NCBI RefSeq assembly: GCF_008831285.2 | Contig: NC_045143.1 | Location: 6,457,503 to 6,521,502, forward strand | Direction of reading: 5' to 3' | Length of the DNA: 64,000 bases | From: Nymphaea colorata | Taxonomy: Eukaryota; Streptophyta; Magnoliopsida; Nymphaeales; Nymphaeaceae | Shown here: piece by piece, positions 1 to 12,530 of the stretch | How the letters are laid out: the number at the start of each line of letters is the position of its first letter | How positions within the stretch are numbered: position 1 is the stretch's first letter | The notes under the pieces: model-generated | The model's input: only the letters and a program-made list of their open reading frames with translations | Databases searched by the model: none | Told to the model about the DNA's origin: nothing | Position numbers and translations under genes: made by a program

Positions 1-198
1 TTCAAAGTGGTCTGGGTTTGGACTAAATAACCCAAAATCTAGCTAGCTAAAGGATCTTCTCCTTGAAGATTGGCTGGCATGCAACGGTTGGTTGGGTCTT
101 TTTAATCAATCTGGTGCCACTAAGTTTATGGCGAATTTTTGTTGTTGATTAACTATGACTACTACCAGAAACATAGTCACAGATATTGTTTGCACATT

Positions 199-420
199 CT
201 AAACGGCGAAGTTTTTCTCGGCATAATACGGCGAGCTTGAAAAAAATAAAAGGAAAAAAATCGGGTCATTTTTAAAAAATAAAAAAATCTTCAAAATTAG
301 GAAAAAATAAAATAGATGACAAACCGATAAGTCGACATAAACAAATGAGTAGACAAGTAACAAATAAAATTTAGAAAATAGAAACAAGTAGTTTGGTATA
401 AAAAAATGTGCAAACATGCC
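199..420. repeat. A-rich dispersed repeat, family D copy 1
   Basis: The core at about 205-239 reads ggcgaag-ttttt-ctcggcataatacggcgagctt and is followed by about 180 bp of A-rich sequence. A related core plus A-rich tail lies at 49456-49640, a shorter piece near 48938-48962, and an inverted piece at about 36340-36360. The frame through it codes only low-complexity residues, so it is treated as a non-coding dispersed repeat of unknown class. Confidence 0.45.
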
Positions 421-839
421 TAAAATGAAAAAAGGTTAACAAAAAAACCACAAGCCTCCCTGGAGGACCTGTAAAGCTTAGTGTTCGTTAATGGCTGCCA
501 GTTGTTAGTGATGTGTTTCATTGCTTTATGTGCGCATGGTCAGGTAGAATGGAGAGCAGGTGGCAAGCTTCCATTGCAGGCCTCTTGTTGCTGATTGCAA
601 TGTCTAAGTCTGCACCTCCTCTACTGCTAGTGCAATTGGAGAGCACTTGCATATGGTGCTGCAGCCTTCTTTGCTATCTGCTGGAATTGGATTGTACCAT
701 GCACAGCCCGCTTGCTGTGGGATGGTTCTTTACTAAGACCAGAAGTCATGTGATAAGTCAAGCACTGTTGCTGAACTAACTCTTTTTACAGAAGTTTTTC
801 TATGTAATATAAGACTGTCAAGTTAAAAGAGGTAAAGAA

Positions 840-1245
840 TTCAGTGCCTCAATCTAGTAATAAGGCTTATGATCATAAGCCTTCACCTTTTTCTACTCAA
901 ACATGGACAACTGCAGAGCCCCTTTTAATAACACATGCTCCAACTTATCAGCCATTTGAATAAAACCTACGTTCCTGATTTTTGACCATCAGAAGTTCCA
1001 AACCCCACAAGTTTCTGTCGATTATTGCAATTCCAAAGCAAGTACCAAATGTCCTTGGTAGATAATGGCTGCCCAAATTTCACATCTATGGAAGAATATG
1101 GCCAATGTGAAAGTTTAGATCCTCAATCCATTCCTAGCCAAACTAGTGAAGAAACAAAAAGAGAGAAGTGCTGAGATTTGATGCAGCTCGTGCACTTCCC
1201 TTGATGAGTTTGGCCTCTTCTGCAGCTATAAGTATACAATCTTGA
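840..1245 (+). pseudogene. decayed coding-like patch, unrecognised
   Basis: Three consecutive plus-strand segments read like normal plant protein but in shifting frames: about 840-957 (includes AYDHKPSPFSTQTW), about 1015-1170 (includes NFTSMEEYGQCESLD) and about 1167-1245 (includes VLRFDAARALPLMSLAS). Each ends in a stop or needs a frame change to continue. Residue composition is more protein-like than the surrounding low-complexity DNA. I do not recognise the family. It could be exons of a gene whose introns I have not resolved, or a pseudogene; frame disruption within short distances favours decay. Confidence 0.3.
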
Positions 1246-4200
1246 ATCTAGACGACTAAACCGCATTAAATGCCCGGTTTTCACATCAAAAATAGTTTGG
1301 AAAAGCTTTTGTTTTTATGCTGACTCTTGCACATGCAGATGCTTCAAAGATTTGTCATCTTTAAAGGTCAATCTATGATGCACCATTCTGTTGTCAGGCT
1401 TTGGTTCTTTCTGTGCTGTCAAAACCGAAAAAGAAGAAAGGATAAAGAAAAAGAGAGGAAGAAGAGTAGAAGAAGCTCGTAAAGATAGAACAATCTGAAG
1501 TGAAATTTTGTGATCGACTTTTGTGGAATTCTCCAGTCAAATTCCTTTTTGTCATTTGATTTGATCATTTTGCAAATTTATTTATTTTTTGAGACGTTCA
1601 GGCTGCTACATCCTGACGAACTTGTCACTGTGCATGGTGACATATGGCCTGGTTGCACAACAGTGTTTTCCTTTAATGGAGGTTCTGCAAAACAGAGCGT
1701 TAGCTTCAATAAATATGAAGCCTGAGCAACTTGGCATGTTCCATCTCTTACAAAATTAAAAGGTACAAGAAGAAAAAATGGAAGAAGAAGACCACATTAA
1801 TGTACATAGAAATCAATGCGGACTGCACCAATTGAACCAATCAGAGGACTCTGAAAATTTCTTCTTCTGTGAAAATTCTGAGTAACTTCGCCTACGGACA
1901 AAGAAACTGTAATGTGTTCGGCTCTTGCATCTATACAAGAACAGTCTGACTTGTTTTAGAAAAAAGGGTTGCATTAATTAACATGAAAGCATGGTGTTCT
2001 TGGAACACATGGTTCTAAAACACAAATTTCAAGAGCACCATGTTCTTGTCCAATGAAGCACGGCGTGATTATGCTAAGCGTTTTACTGTTGCATCTGAAA
2101 ACAATAAACCATGTTCCATGAAACAAGAATATTGTGTTTTCCTAAAGCTCTAAGTTTTAAGATTTGAACTACCCATTGCTTGAATTATATGAATCTAGAC
2201 ATATACATTATAAGCTGTATAAATTGAAGTTAATTAACTATAAATATGTCATTAGTTCTAGGTGAGCGAGAGGTTAAGTGGAGACAACCAAAACTTGGGT
2301 CGAAGGCCTTTCCATTTCTCCTGCCGCTGGGGTCATAAGTTGCATCGTTCGTTGTCAGTAATGAAACTGCACCCTTCAACTTAGATATTGTACCACCATC
2401 TTAAGATGCATAAGCATAGCCTACAAGAATCGAACTAGAGGTCTGCCTCTTTAGAAACCCCTAGCTCGACCAGCCATGTTCTACCCCTTGAGGCAAATCT
2501 GCCATTAGTTGACGAGCCAATATTGCAAGTTTGAGCAAACAATTTTGAAGCCAAAACTTGAGCCAAACTTTGAGGGACGTTGCAAGTGGATTGATGTCTA
2601 GTTTCCAAATCATAGAGAAGTTCACAAATTTGTAATGGAAGTGGAGATCATAGAACGTACTGGATGATCATCTGATCACCAAGATAACCTTAAGGTGGAT
2701 CATTATAAACCGCCAAGTTTGGGGGACATCCTTGTCTGTGTCCTTTATTCGTAGGGGAGTAGAGTTGCCTAAAGTAGCGAAGCTGTGGACAATGAGGCGA
2801 AAGATTTTGCCTAACACTTTTGTCTAGACATGAAGATATCGAACCAAGAGCATGTGTCTCTGGTACATGGAGTAAAGAGCGTCACATGGCGGAAGCAAAT
2901 CTTTGAAGTATTGGAAACAATAATCAAGAATGCATGTGCATGTGCAGCCCATTGTTAGATTAAGATCTTCAAAAACGTTCGGCTGTCCGGTTGCTTAGTA
3001 TCTGTCACGTCGTGGGGAATTTGAAACATTTTTCAATATTGAATGACGATAAAAATCATAAAGCATGAAATATATATGTAGTATCCCACTTTAAGAAGTT
3101 TATTCTTATATTAAGAAATGTGAGAGATCTTTAAGAGCTACAAAGGAGGTTGTTAAATGGTTAATTGCAATGGATATTTATGGCATTTTTCAAACTAAAA
3201 TCAAAACTGTTAAGGGACAAGATGGGTTCTCTCGAACCAAGGGCATGAACCAACATGAGAGTGCAATGGGTTGTTACAATATACGATATATCTGATCATG
3301 AACCGTGCTGGTTCTTAGTTCTCTAGGTAAGTATATAGCAGTGTTGTTCAGTATTGGTTTCTTTGAATTCTTCAGCTGATATATATGAACCGGTTGGGGT
3401 TCTTCTCTCTCTCTCTTTTCTTTTTGGTATCTAAAAAATGATAAAAATTTTCTTAATATTTTAAGTCTTGTATTACAAGGCATTGTTTATCATTTTTTTT
3501 TAAATTTATGACACTTGAATTGAAGGATGACCTGAAAGATGTAGCATAGCTGGTCAGCCTCAGTGGCAGTTGTTTAAGCATCCTTAGTTTGATTATCTTG
3601 GGTGTTATTCGTTTAGACTAAAATAGTGACGCCAAACTTGAGTTGAAGGGTGTTCAATAAAACCACCTAGGTATCAAAGCAGCTCTCTACTTTGGGATAA
3701 TCAGAAAGGAGAGAGGCTTAGGCTTCTCACTTAACCAGTAGAATTCCCTCATACTTACCCAAAGGTCATGTTTGATTGCTTGGAATCATGTTCATTAAGC
3801 TCATAATTGAAGGTCATCTCGATCAGTGTTAGAGGGAATCTTAAGACCCTGATATCTAGTTCCACTCCTTAATAAATGAATTTGAAATTGATAGGATCTG
3901 TAATCCACTATTTTCACTGGGAGGAGCAACTTTTGCTTTTAATTACAAATATGGGCCTTAAGCTTTTGATTTAATCTCCACCCTGAGTTTTACTTGTACT
4001 GTCAAATTAAGAGCCTATCATGACAGGGACTCCTTCACTACTGTTTTTCAACTTAAAAGGGCAATCCTGAGAAGTGCGAGTTTTTTACACGTTCAAACGT
4101 TTTCAGTATTTGTCATAAAACATGAGAAATCACACAAATGAGGCTTATATTGAAAATTATGAGGAAAATGTGAGTCAAAAACAAAAAATTTCCAAACGAG

Positions 4201-4615
4201 AAGCCCTGGCGGTACAGTCATGCAGATGCTTGCTGCAACAACCAGACATTTTGTCCTCCCAAGAATCACAGTAAAATTGATACACTTTTCTCTATGAAAG
4301 AAAAAAACACTTAAAAAGGACTAAATAAGTTAAGAAAGTGTACCATGAATGATATTTTAATACACCTGTTCTTGCTAATTAGAGGGAGAAAGAGAAAAGG
4401 AAAAATGAAAAGAAAAGAAGCTACCTACCTTTGGATACTTCCGGACATGTCACGGCTAAACAGGCACCGACAAATTTTTAGGTACATTTGGACACACTCT
4501 GCTCTTCTTGCAGACTGGCTTCAACACGCCAAACTTTCCGTGAATCGTGAACCATCTCTTCTGCTTTCTATTATTATCACAAGTTTGAAAATACCATCAA
4601 GTTGTGATACAAACC
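1246..4615. other. intergenic, nothing recognised
   Basis: No open frame above about 70 codons resembles a known family. A 13-nt imperfect inverted repeat (catggtg-t/c-tcttg and its complement) lies near 1990-2042. The rest is AT-rich with many stops in all frames. Confidence 0.5.
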
Positions 4616-4690
4616 TGTTTATATATATATATAAAAGCAAAGCAATAGTAACCTGTTCATGTATATATATATATATATGTGTATATACAA

Positions 4691-4885
4691 GATGTGCTGA
4701 AGGCAGACACCGTAAGATTTACTCAGGTTTCAGAAAAACTGTTGGTTCAGAACTGGAAGACTAGAGAAACAGAAGTGCTGGTGTGTGTGTGCAGAGATGT
4801 GTTTAAGGCACACACTGTAAGATTTACTTAAGTTTCAGAAAAACTGTTGGTTCAAAACTGGAAGACGACAGAGACCGAAGTGCTA
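4691..4885. repeat. two-copy tandem duplication, 105-bp period
   Basis: Copy 1 starts at gatgtgctgaaggcagacac (4691) and copy 2 at gatgtgtttaaggcacacac (4796). Both continue through matching text (gtaagatttact, tttcagaaaaactgttggttca, aactggaagac) and end at gaagtgct. Copies are clearly diverged. It lies just upstream of a GA-rich stretch (about 4970-5200). No gene is recognised there. Confidence 0.8.
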
Positions 4886-4969
4886 ACCAAACTTCTCGGT
4901 TGAATACGAAATCTCCTTCTCAAGGAATACAAATTTTCGAAATTATCTTCTGACTAGAAAATCTGAACT

Positions 4970-5330
4970 TGCCCAGAGAGAGAGAGAGAGGAAGAGAGAG
5001 ACAGACGACGATTCTGAAAACAAAATGGTGGAGAGGGAAGAAGGGTACGTGTTCCAAGCAAGCAGTGCGACAGAGAGGGCAGAGGAGAGAGGTGAGTGAA
5101 AACAAAAGGGGGGAAAGGACGAAGTTGGAGCCACAAACAAGTTGCAGAGCAGCAGCAGAGGGAAAAGCAACTTGGGAGGTTCCTCCTCCTTCCCCTAACC
5201 GCCCGTGAGATCAGAAACTTGACAGAGAATCGATTTCCCCACTCCCCAACAGAAAAAACAAGAGGAAAAACTCGAAGCAATGTCAACTTCTTCTGATCTT
5301 CTTTGATAATCAAGAAAGAGGCCAATCTAT
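4970..5330. other. GA-rich low-complexity region
   Basis: Purine-rich on the plus strand, with an (AG)n run at about 4977-4990. Open frames here in several phases code for Arg/Glu- or Ser/Leu-rich low-complexity peptides and are composition artefacts. Such GA/CT tracts often lie in plant 5' leaders, but no adjacent coding region is visible. Confidence 0.5.
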
Positions 5331-7050
5331 TACATTATAGCCTGTGATTTTGTGAAAGTTTGTATTTTGTTGGTGTCATTCTCTTGCTTAGAACATAAGC
5401 GCTCTGAGCAAGGATGCGACCTTGAGAAAAGAGACTTTAATGGTTCAACCGAGAATACTGTTCCGCTGTAAGTACAGTTCTTTTGTAAGAACAGTGCGTG
5501 GTTGGTGGGCTCTTCAATCCACCTGCAGATGGTGCATGTATTTCTTTTCTTTTTTTTTTCTTTTTCCCACTTAATAACGCAAGTATACCCAAGAATAAAT
5601 CCTTTCCAAAAGAAACAGAACCGAGAAAGGAACATTTATTTTTGCTATTATCGGTTTCTAATACATTATAGAAAACAACAACTATGAGATTCGAATCTCA
5701 ACTCTTAAATGATCACACATTCAATATCTCAATCTCTAAGTATAACATTGTATTGGGGAGTGAGCCATGAGGTAAATAAAACACGCATTGAGGAGCAAAT
5801 ATTAATATATCCATGCGCTTTTTAAAGCCAATAAAAACAAAAGCCTAGGTCCCAGTGCTAGAATCTGTTAGCCCTCAACTTTACGCTTTATAAATGAATG
5901 AACGACTTATAAAATTGATGTTACGAGTGAACGAGTGTTGCTTTATAAAAAATTTCGGGGTAAAAAGTTAAAACACGTTGTTTTTAACATGCATAATCCT
6001 AACTTTTCAAGATTTGATTCAAGGAGTTCTCATTTTGCAGGTGATTAGGATGCTTTTTGGGCAAAAATTGCTTTAAGAGCTCTCATTTTTTTTATTCATC
6101 TCTGCTATTGCTTTCTCCCAACATCAGCATATACACGTTCCCCATGATCCTATAATCGCCAAAGGATATGCTTTCTTTTTGTGTGCTTTTCAGCGCCCGG
6201 CACATTTCCCTTTTGCGTTCCATTCCCATCTTGGTATCTGCAACCATTTTTTGAAAGCATGCTCCAAAAGAATAAAGAATAAGCACAACTTTTGTTCTCT
6301 AGATTTTGTTCACATCGCTAATGAAAATTGCAAGTTATCTTTCTTTTTCTCTCTTTTTCTACCAATGCAAGATCCAATTTATCTTCTTTTTTTCTCTTTT
6401 TTTCTACCAAATGATGGGTAGCGCAACAAGTTGGGTTGGGTGGATTTGAATATCAGAGAATGTTATCCTGATGCTATTGGCACTATAACATTTATGGCCA
6501 TTGCGGACAGCCCAGACCATCCGGTAAAACCTGGTTTTAACAGTTGTCACCTTCGTAACGAGTATTAATCTTAAGATTAAAAAAATTGTTGTTGTTGTGG
6601 ATGTCAAAAGGACTTGTTTATATCCACTCTCGCTCCTTTCTTGTCAATGTCCACTTTGTTATTCCGTTACAACAATGTTTTTCATTTGTTGTCCGTTTAA
6701 CTATTCTCTTTCTATCCCACTTATTTTGTTTTATTTTGTTTTATTGTTCAGTTGTTTTGTATATTTTATTATTTTATTTTGTTTTTGAAGTTTATTCTTG
6801 TATTTAAGAAACTTCTTAAATTTTGTTATGAATTTCAATTTTATAAGCTCTCTTGTTTTATATATATATATATATATAATAATAACTCCTTGAGGCTTTG
6901 CTTGATGTTTGTGAGTCTCCCAATAAATGCAGCCAATTATGGTTCTGACCTCATTACAGTTCTCCACAGTTCTTCTAATTTGTCTTCTTTTACAATATGG
7001 GAATTGGGGAGGGCCCTTCTTCCTTAGCCCATTTCCCCATACTAAAAAAC
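5331..7050. other. intergenic, AT-rich, nothing recognised
   Basis: Only short, T- or A-rich low-complexity frames. A small (AT)n run lies at 6859-6878. A gattcgaatctc palindrome at about 5691 resembles an RNA polymerase III B box but has no tRNA context. Confidence 0.5.
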
Positions 7051-7054
7051 AGCA

Positions 7055-7055
7055 G

Positions 7056-7151
<96 letters not shown>
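7055..7151. repeat. (CT)n(AT)n compound microsatellite
   Basis: About 50 bp of CT, with one CTTT interruption, passes directly into about 48 bp of AT. Same order and orientation as the tracts at 11313, 42199, 46642 and 48171. Confidence 0.95.
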
Positions 7152-7152
<1 letters not shown>

Positions 7153-7569
7153 CCCCATACATTTGTGGGATGGCCTCTTCCCCCACTTTCAAACTTTTCT
7201 GATGAGTGTGGAGTGTATCAATGATTGGAGTTTGGCAACTGAGCTTCCACTAGAATGAGGGTGGGCCCCAGTCCATCTTCCAGCCTGTGAAAGAGTCGGT
7301 CCTGGTTCACTTAGATCAGATGGGTCCCACATGACCCACCTGGCTGGGTCGCCCAACACCCCGTCTTGATCAAACAGACCCCTCTTCAATTCTTATTCTT
7401 GGCCCATGAAGGTTGTGGACTGCATCATAGTCTAAGCTTTGCTTGGTCATTTCGAACTCATTTTTCTTGTCCTTTGAGTCCAAGGCTGCTTTACTTCACG
7501 GCATTACTGGCTGACTGAAGTCGTGACAGTGACATTAGATGGCTTAGAAGATCTTTTTTTTTTAAAAAA

Positions 7570-8395
7570 ATTGTTAATAAGTTTTATTAGTAAAACATAC
7601 AATTCTCCGGAACCTTGATCCGACTCAACTAAGAAGGCAATTTAATTTGCCTTCTCGACTCCATCTCACCCTGTGTCGAGCCCAGACGGAGTCAGATGCC
7701 TGAGTCCCTTGGCTCGGGCGGGTCGAACCAAGCTGTCCCCAATGGCACGTTAGTAATAGTTTTCGAGAAACCGATCGATGGCAGAAACGTAGATTGGGCA
7801 CAAAGCGAGGGCCAAATACTCTCCGCGTGATGCTGTCTGCGGGCTCTCCCGCCCTGGCAAACGCGCCCCGAAGCGGGACATGCTGTCATGATGACGAAAG
7901 TACCCTTATCAGCCGGATGACGGAATTGTCCCTAGTCTGAGCACCGGCTGTCAGGTTTGAACATAGGGCCAAGGCCTATGTCCACACACTGGAGACCTAG
8001 GGACATTTTGGGCACTCGCTAATACCAAGGGAGCAATAGCGATTTGGGAACGCGGGATTTGCTTCTGTACAAAAATGTACCTGAGTTTCTGACCATGACA
8101 GAAATGCCCTCGATTTCTTCAAAGCACCACCGTCCCCCTCTTTTTGGCGTCATCTGCTTTTTCTTTTGTAGTTTCAAACCAAGGGGGCGTGCCTTCTGAA
8201 TGCACGAGCGGTCGCCCTTTACCGTACCCGCCTGTGGCCGCTGAGGGCATTTCGGTCATTTACTTCGTCCACACCCCCCTTCCCACGGGCCACGGTCAAA
8301 GTTGGCCGACTCGTAAACCGTATCGGACTGTAGCCCTGACTCGGCCACGTCCCTTGAAACAAGGTTGCCCTTTCACCTATAATTTGCTTTCTTAA
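7570..8395. other. GC-rich island with recurring GAAATGCCCTC-type words
   Basis: This island is clearly richer in GC than its flanks and contains several related words in both orientations: gaaagtaccctt (about 7897), ggaattgtccct (about 7922), gggacattttgggcact (about 8001), gaaatgccctcg (about 8101) and gagggcatttcggtcattta (about 8242). Frames of 60-83 codons occur, but none resembles a known protein. It may be a promoter-like or former promoter region; no gene body is seen beside it. Confidence 0.4.
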
Positions 8396-9295
8396 AGAGA
8401 GAAAACTATTTGAGTTGTTTTAATTAAATTCCACTATATAAAAGCGTTTTACATGGTTAAGTAGACGGTAAAACGGCCACAATTTTGTGATTTATTAAAA
8501 AAAAGTGATTTTTAAGTTTTAAAAAAATGATACCATTAAAATAGGTGACTTGAATATCAGATGATTTAGTCATCTTTCTCGTTAAATATTTAGTAGCCAA
8601 ATATTTAATTTAAAAAATGTCAAAATTGTTAGACTTGCAGCTCCTAAGGCCGAGTGTTCCTGCAAATCATTGTATTTTTTTCTCAATAAGCCGAATCAAG
8701 AAACCGAGACGATCCGTATCGCCGAGTCGCTAAGATATGATTATTTCCTCGGTTTTTTACTGACTCATCGCTGAGACTTTTTACCGAAACATGAGGGCGC
8801 GGTTGCCCGCTTTGCGGGCAGTAAATAAGGGAATTGTCATTGTACCTTCTTAATATTGACCATTACTGGGTAAGGAGTTTTAGGTCATTTAATGTCGAGG
8901 ATAATTTTTTTTTTACTTTGGTAACTTTTTCGCTTTTTACCCGAAACTCTGATGCAACTCGCTTTCCTTTATAGCATCCCAAGGGATAAATCTGGGCGCA
9001 GCAAGGTGGTGGAACCGGCGGAAGTTGCTGCAATTATAAATGCAGAAGGAAAGATCGGCCAGTTTTTTAAAATATCTGAAAATCATATGATTTTATCGAC
9101 CAAAACTACGATTTTTGTGAAAATAACATGACTTCGTCACACACTTTATATTTTAAATATCATCATGGGACAAATGGTTTGATGAGGCATTCAGGTGAGT
9201 AACATGAGTATTTCATCTTAACAGTCGAAACTTTACCATTCTCTTTGTTGCTTAGGTTGTATTTCGACTTTCTCAAACTCTTCAACTTGTATATC
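8396..9295. other. intergenic, nothing recognised
   Basis: AT-rich spacer. Short GC-richer words near 8700-8820 (cgagacgatccgtatcgccgag) are not part of a recognisable gene. Confidence 0.5.
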
Positions 9296-9299
9296 AGTG

Positions 9300-9434
9300 A
9301 GTGTCCATCCTGTTTTTAGAGTACGAAAAGTTGGAGGTCGGAATAGCCTTCACCCTCTTTTTAGAGTACGAAAAGTTGGAGGTCAGAATAGCCTTCACCC
9401 TCTTTTTAGAATACGAAAAGTTGGAGGTCGGAAT
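9300..9434 (+). repeat. three-copy 45-bp tandem repeat
   Basis: The word (g/a)tacgaaaagttggaggtc recurs at 9321, 9366 and 9411, an exact 45-bp period. Copies 1-3 differ at only a few positions. Because 45 is a multiple of three, the plus frame stays open (9297-9491) and codes a 15-residue repeat of the form SLHPLFRVRKVGGRN. There is no further support for translation. Confidence 0.9.
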
Positions 9435-9491
9435 AGCCTTCACTTTGTTGTGCCAACGGTCTCATTCCAATTCTTCCTAAGATTGTTTTGA

Positions 9492-11310
9492 CTATTACCA
9501 CTTTTCAAGTCTAAGTTGTTAGTATTATAGCTAGTTTACTTAGTCAAAATATTTTTTAAAATAAACAATTTTTTTGGCTCTTTCTCAGCCATCCACCAAC
9601 TAAAAAATAAGATGTGAGTGAGCTATTTAAAGTCCTTATCCTTTTGGGTTTTGCCAAAATCCATTTTTTGCGTAGTATTGATAGGAACCCGGGTCTTAGT
9701 GAAACCCGAGAAATATGGCAATTAACATGCAACTCTGCTATATATGGTTATTAGTTAGTTGCACACTCCGCTTTAAATGTAATCCAAATAAAACTGAACC
9801 AAATCCATTATGTAAGCATGACATCTTCAAAAAAACCTTAGTTCTTTAATTATGATATTTAAATAAAAAAGCATCAAATTTCTAGTGTTTTTAGGTTTTG
9901 AATCTCTATAATGAACACAAGTAGGGCGAATATAATAAGTGCTCTGGCTGTAACATTTTATTATGAAAAAGTTTAGTTTCGTATCGAAGATTCTTAAAAA
10001 CATTTGGGAGTTTATGACCAGCTTGACTAAATGGCTAGTAGTATTGGTTTCTATACTTTTTGAAGCACAAACCAAAGTGTTAGAGAATAGGTAAAATCCA
10101 TCAAACGAGGAGCCCAAGCGCAATATAAGAGCAGGTTGGGTTGTTGCCCTAGTGACCTGACTCGAGAACTACTGATTAAGTCCTTCAAGTTAATTAATGA
10201 TCAGAACTGTGCAGATCACTTGGAATAGTCCTATAAAAGTCTACCTAACTTCAGCTTTCCTACTAAAATAGAGTGAAAAAAAGAAAGATAAAAAGTATTT
10301 AGTTCATCTGTTTCTATTCAATTGGTTTGGGCCCCTACCACTCAAAAGGCTAACTGATCTACAAAAGATTCATTAGGTACTTAGAGCATATGCAAGAAAG
10401 ATACAAAATGGTGCTAAAAGAGGCTATAGTTTTGGGCCTTAGATTCGAATCTGAGGCCTACTCCCCAAGCTTGACTTTCAAAAGCAATTGTGCCATGAAG
10501 ATGCCTTCAATGGTAGAGCATCTCTGTCTTCCTCCCCACAAAAGTAGAAGAGCATAATCAGCACATACACACACAAGGAGGAAGAACTCTGTTCAAAAAG
10601 ATGAATATCATGACTACTGTAACATATTCCCTTTGATCTACAGCCTCCTTCATGTGAGTATCGGCCATTGTCCACTGCAAGTGGCACCAAAGCCCTCACT
10701 GTTCATGGTTTGGCAAGTAGGAGGAAAAGGGAGCCTTTTGAAATAAAGCAATGAATGATGGTAGGTCACTAAACGAGCCACTGGATTGGACCCATCTGTA
10801 CTTGCATGTGTCCAGATCCAAAATTTGGCAAGTTCATGACAGGTATATATGATCTGAACTCTGTTGGATTGGATGCGGGTCAGATCCAAGTGTGACCCGA
10901 TCACTTGAAAAGTAAGCAAGAAGCAAGGAATATTGAAGCAGGTAACTTTGCATGAAACAGTGTGGCCGGTGCCCCTACATGCTTCGCCTAATCCCTCCCA
11001 ACTTTTAACATACTGAAGGTGTACCATGCTCTCCCTGTCTATTTCTTTCTCTCTCTAGATCAAATGATCTAAAGCCTGGGGGTGGTTTCCCATAGTTTGG
11101 CAAACTATGAGCATAACTTTATAGTTTGAAGTTTCAGCATGATATAGGTACATCAAAACTGCAAGCTTTTGGTGACAGTGCACTGTTCTGGTGACTCTGG
11201 CACTTGCATGTTGTAACAGAAATGATGGGACTAAGCATTGAACATTATTGTACGTGGCCTATTTGTTGCATCAAGTCACCACATGCCCATGCACGTCTTG
11301 CGTGCAACCA
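9492..11310. other. intergenic, nothing recognised
   Basis: No frame resembles a known family. A near-perfect palindrome (catagtttg-g-caaactatg) lies at 11091-11109. Confidence 0.5.
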
Positions 11311-11312
11311 AT

Positions 11313-11313
11313 C

Positions 11314-11384
<71 letters not shown>
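11313..11384. repeat. (CT)n(AT)n compound microsatellite
   Basis: About 20 bp of CT passes directly into about 52 bp of AT. Plus-strand order is CT then AT. Confidence 0.95.
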
Positions 11385-11387
<3 letters not shown>

Positions 11388-12530
11388 GGATCTCAAGGAC
11401 ACATGCAAATGATAAAGTAGAACATGGTGTTCATGAAACAAGGTTTTGCTAACCTAGCAAAATGACAATGAATTTATGCTCCATATTTGTTGCATGCAAA
11501 CAAGGGTCCTTCTGGGCTGACATTCATTGGTTTCACACCATGTGGTAAGCAAGTTTTGTCTCAGGAGCATTTTTTATTTTGTGTCATCAAGATATCACAC
11601 CAAACTCATAGAACCAACCAAACAGGGAGAAGAAACTTACTCAACTACAAAGATGATTCTTCTATAAATGAGATATTAATGATGTGTTCCAAGGATCCCC
11701 GTTGTGCTAACTTGGTCTCATCCTGTTACTATAAATAAGAAATTTTACAGACCTACTAATGTATATCAGTAATGATCAAGATGGGTCGTGGCCATTTGGC
11801 ACACGAAACAGAAGGTAAGGATAGTTGATCTATGTGAAAGAACTGCAGCATAAAATGCGAGTTCAATCTGCGGCGTAAAAAGGAGATCATTCATAGAACT
11901 ATTATGAAGCTTCTTTGTTGAGAAATTGGTTGTGGCGTTGGTACTTTTGTTGGTAGGTTTGGTTTGTTTATTATCATTTAGTTCAGCCTTATTATCATTC
12001 GCCTGACGACATTCACTATGGCGTTTGTGTAAACATCTCATGATTGATTATTGCTGTTGTTGTGATTATTATATATTAACTTTATTGACAACCGCGAAAG
12101 GTGATTATTTAAACACTAAATCACAGTTATCAGTAAATAACACTGATGTGAAAAGCGACAGTTAAGTGAAACAGAAGAAAGGTAGCGCCCGCTTTAAAGA
12201 ACATTATGTTCTGAACAGACGATGGGGTTCGGGAAATTAAGCATCCCAAGAGAAGGCAAACTTTGGAAAAGGAGCTGCGGGTTTTCCAACTGTAAACTGT
12301 GCAGTGAACAAGTAGGAGAGAGAGAACAACAACGGATTGGACGTCAACTAAGCTGGAGTACTTCCTCCTTCCTTCTACCAACTCACAATTTTGCATTGTT
12401 ATCAGCATTTGGGCATAGGAGTTTACTATTATATATGATTGTACAGCTTACTGAGTGAAAGAACTGGATTAACTGCAATGCGAGTTGGTAGTAAATCGGA
12501 GGGGAGCGTCCCTGGTTGGGGGTTTACCTG
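11385..12530. other. intergenic, nothing recognised
   Basis: Frames on both strands (for example 11766-12041 minus and 12130-12458 on both strands) do not resemble any family I know. Confidence 0.45.

Noticed and set aside
4943..5325. Several overlapping Arg/Glu and Ser/Leu rich frames
   Set aside because: Purine-rich low complexity opens frames in many phases on both strands; no conserved domain.
5685..5705. tRNA or SINE B box (gattcgaatctc; also at about 10441)
   Set aside because: No A box, acceptor stem or cloverleaf around either site.
9300..9434. CRISPR-like array
   Set aside because: Head-to-tail 45-bp tandem repeat without unique spacers, in a plant nuclear genome.
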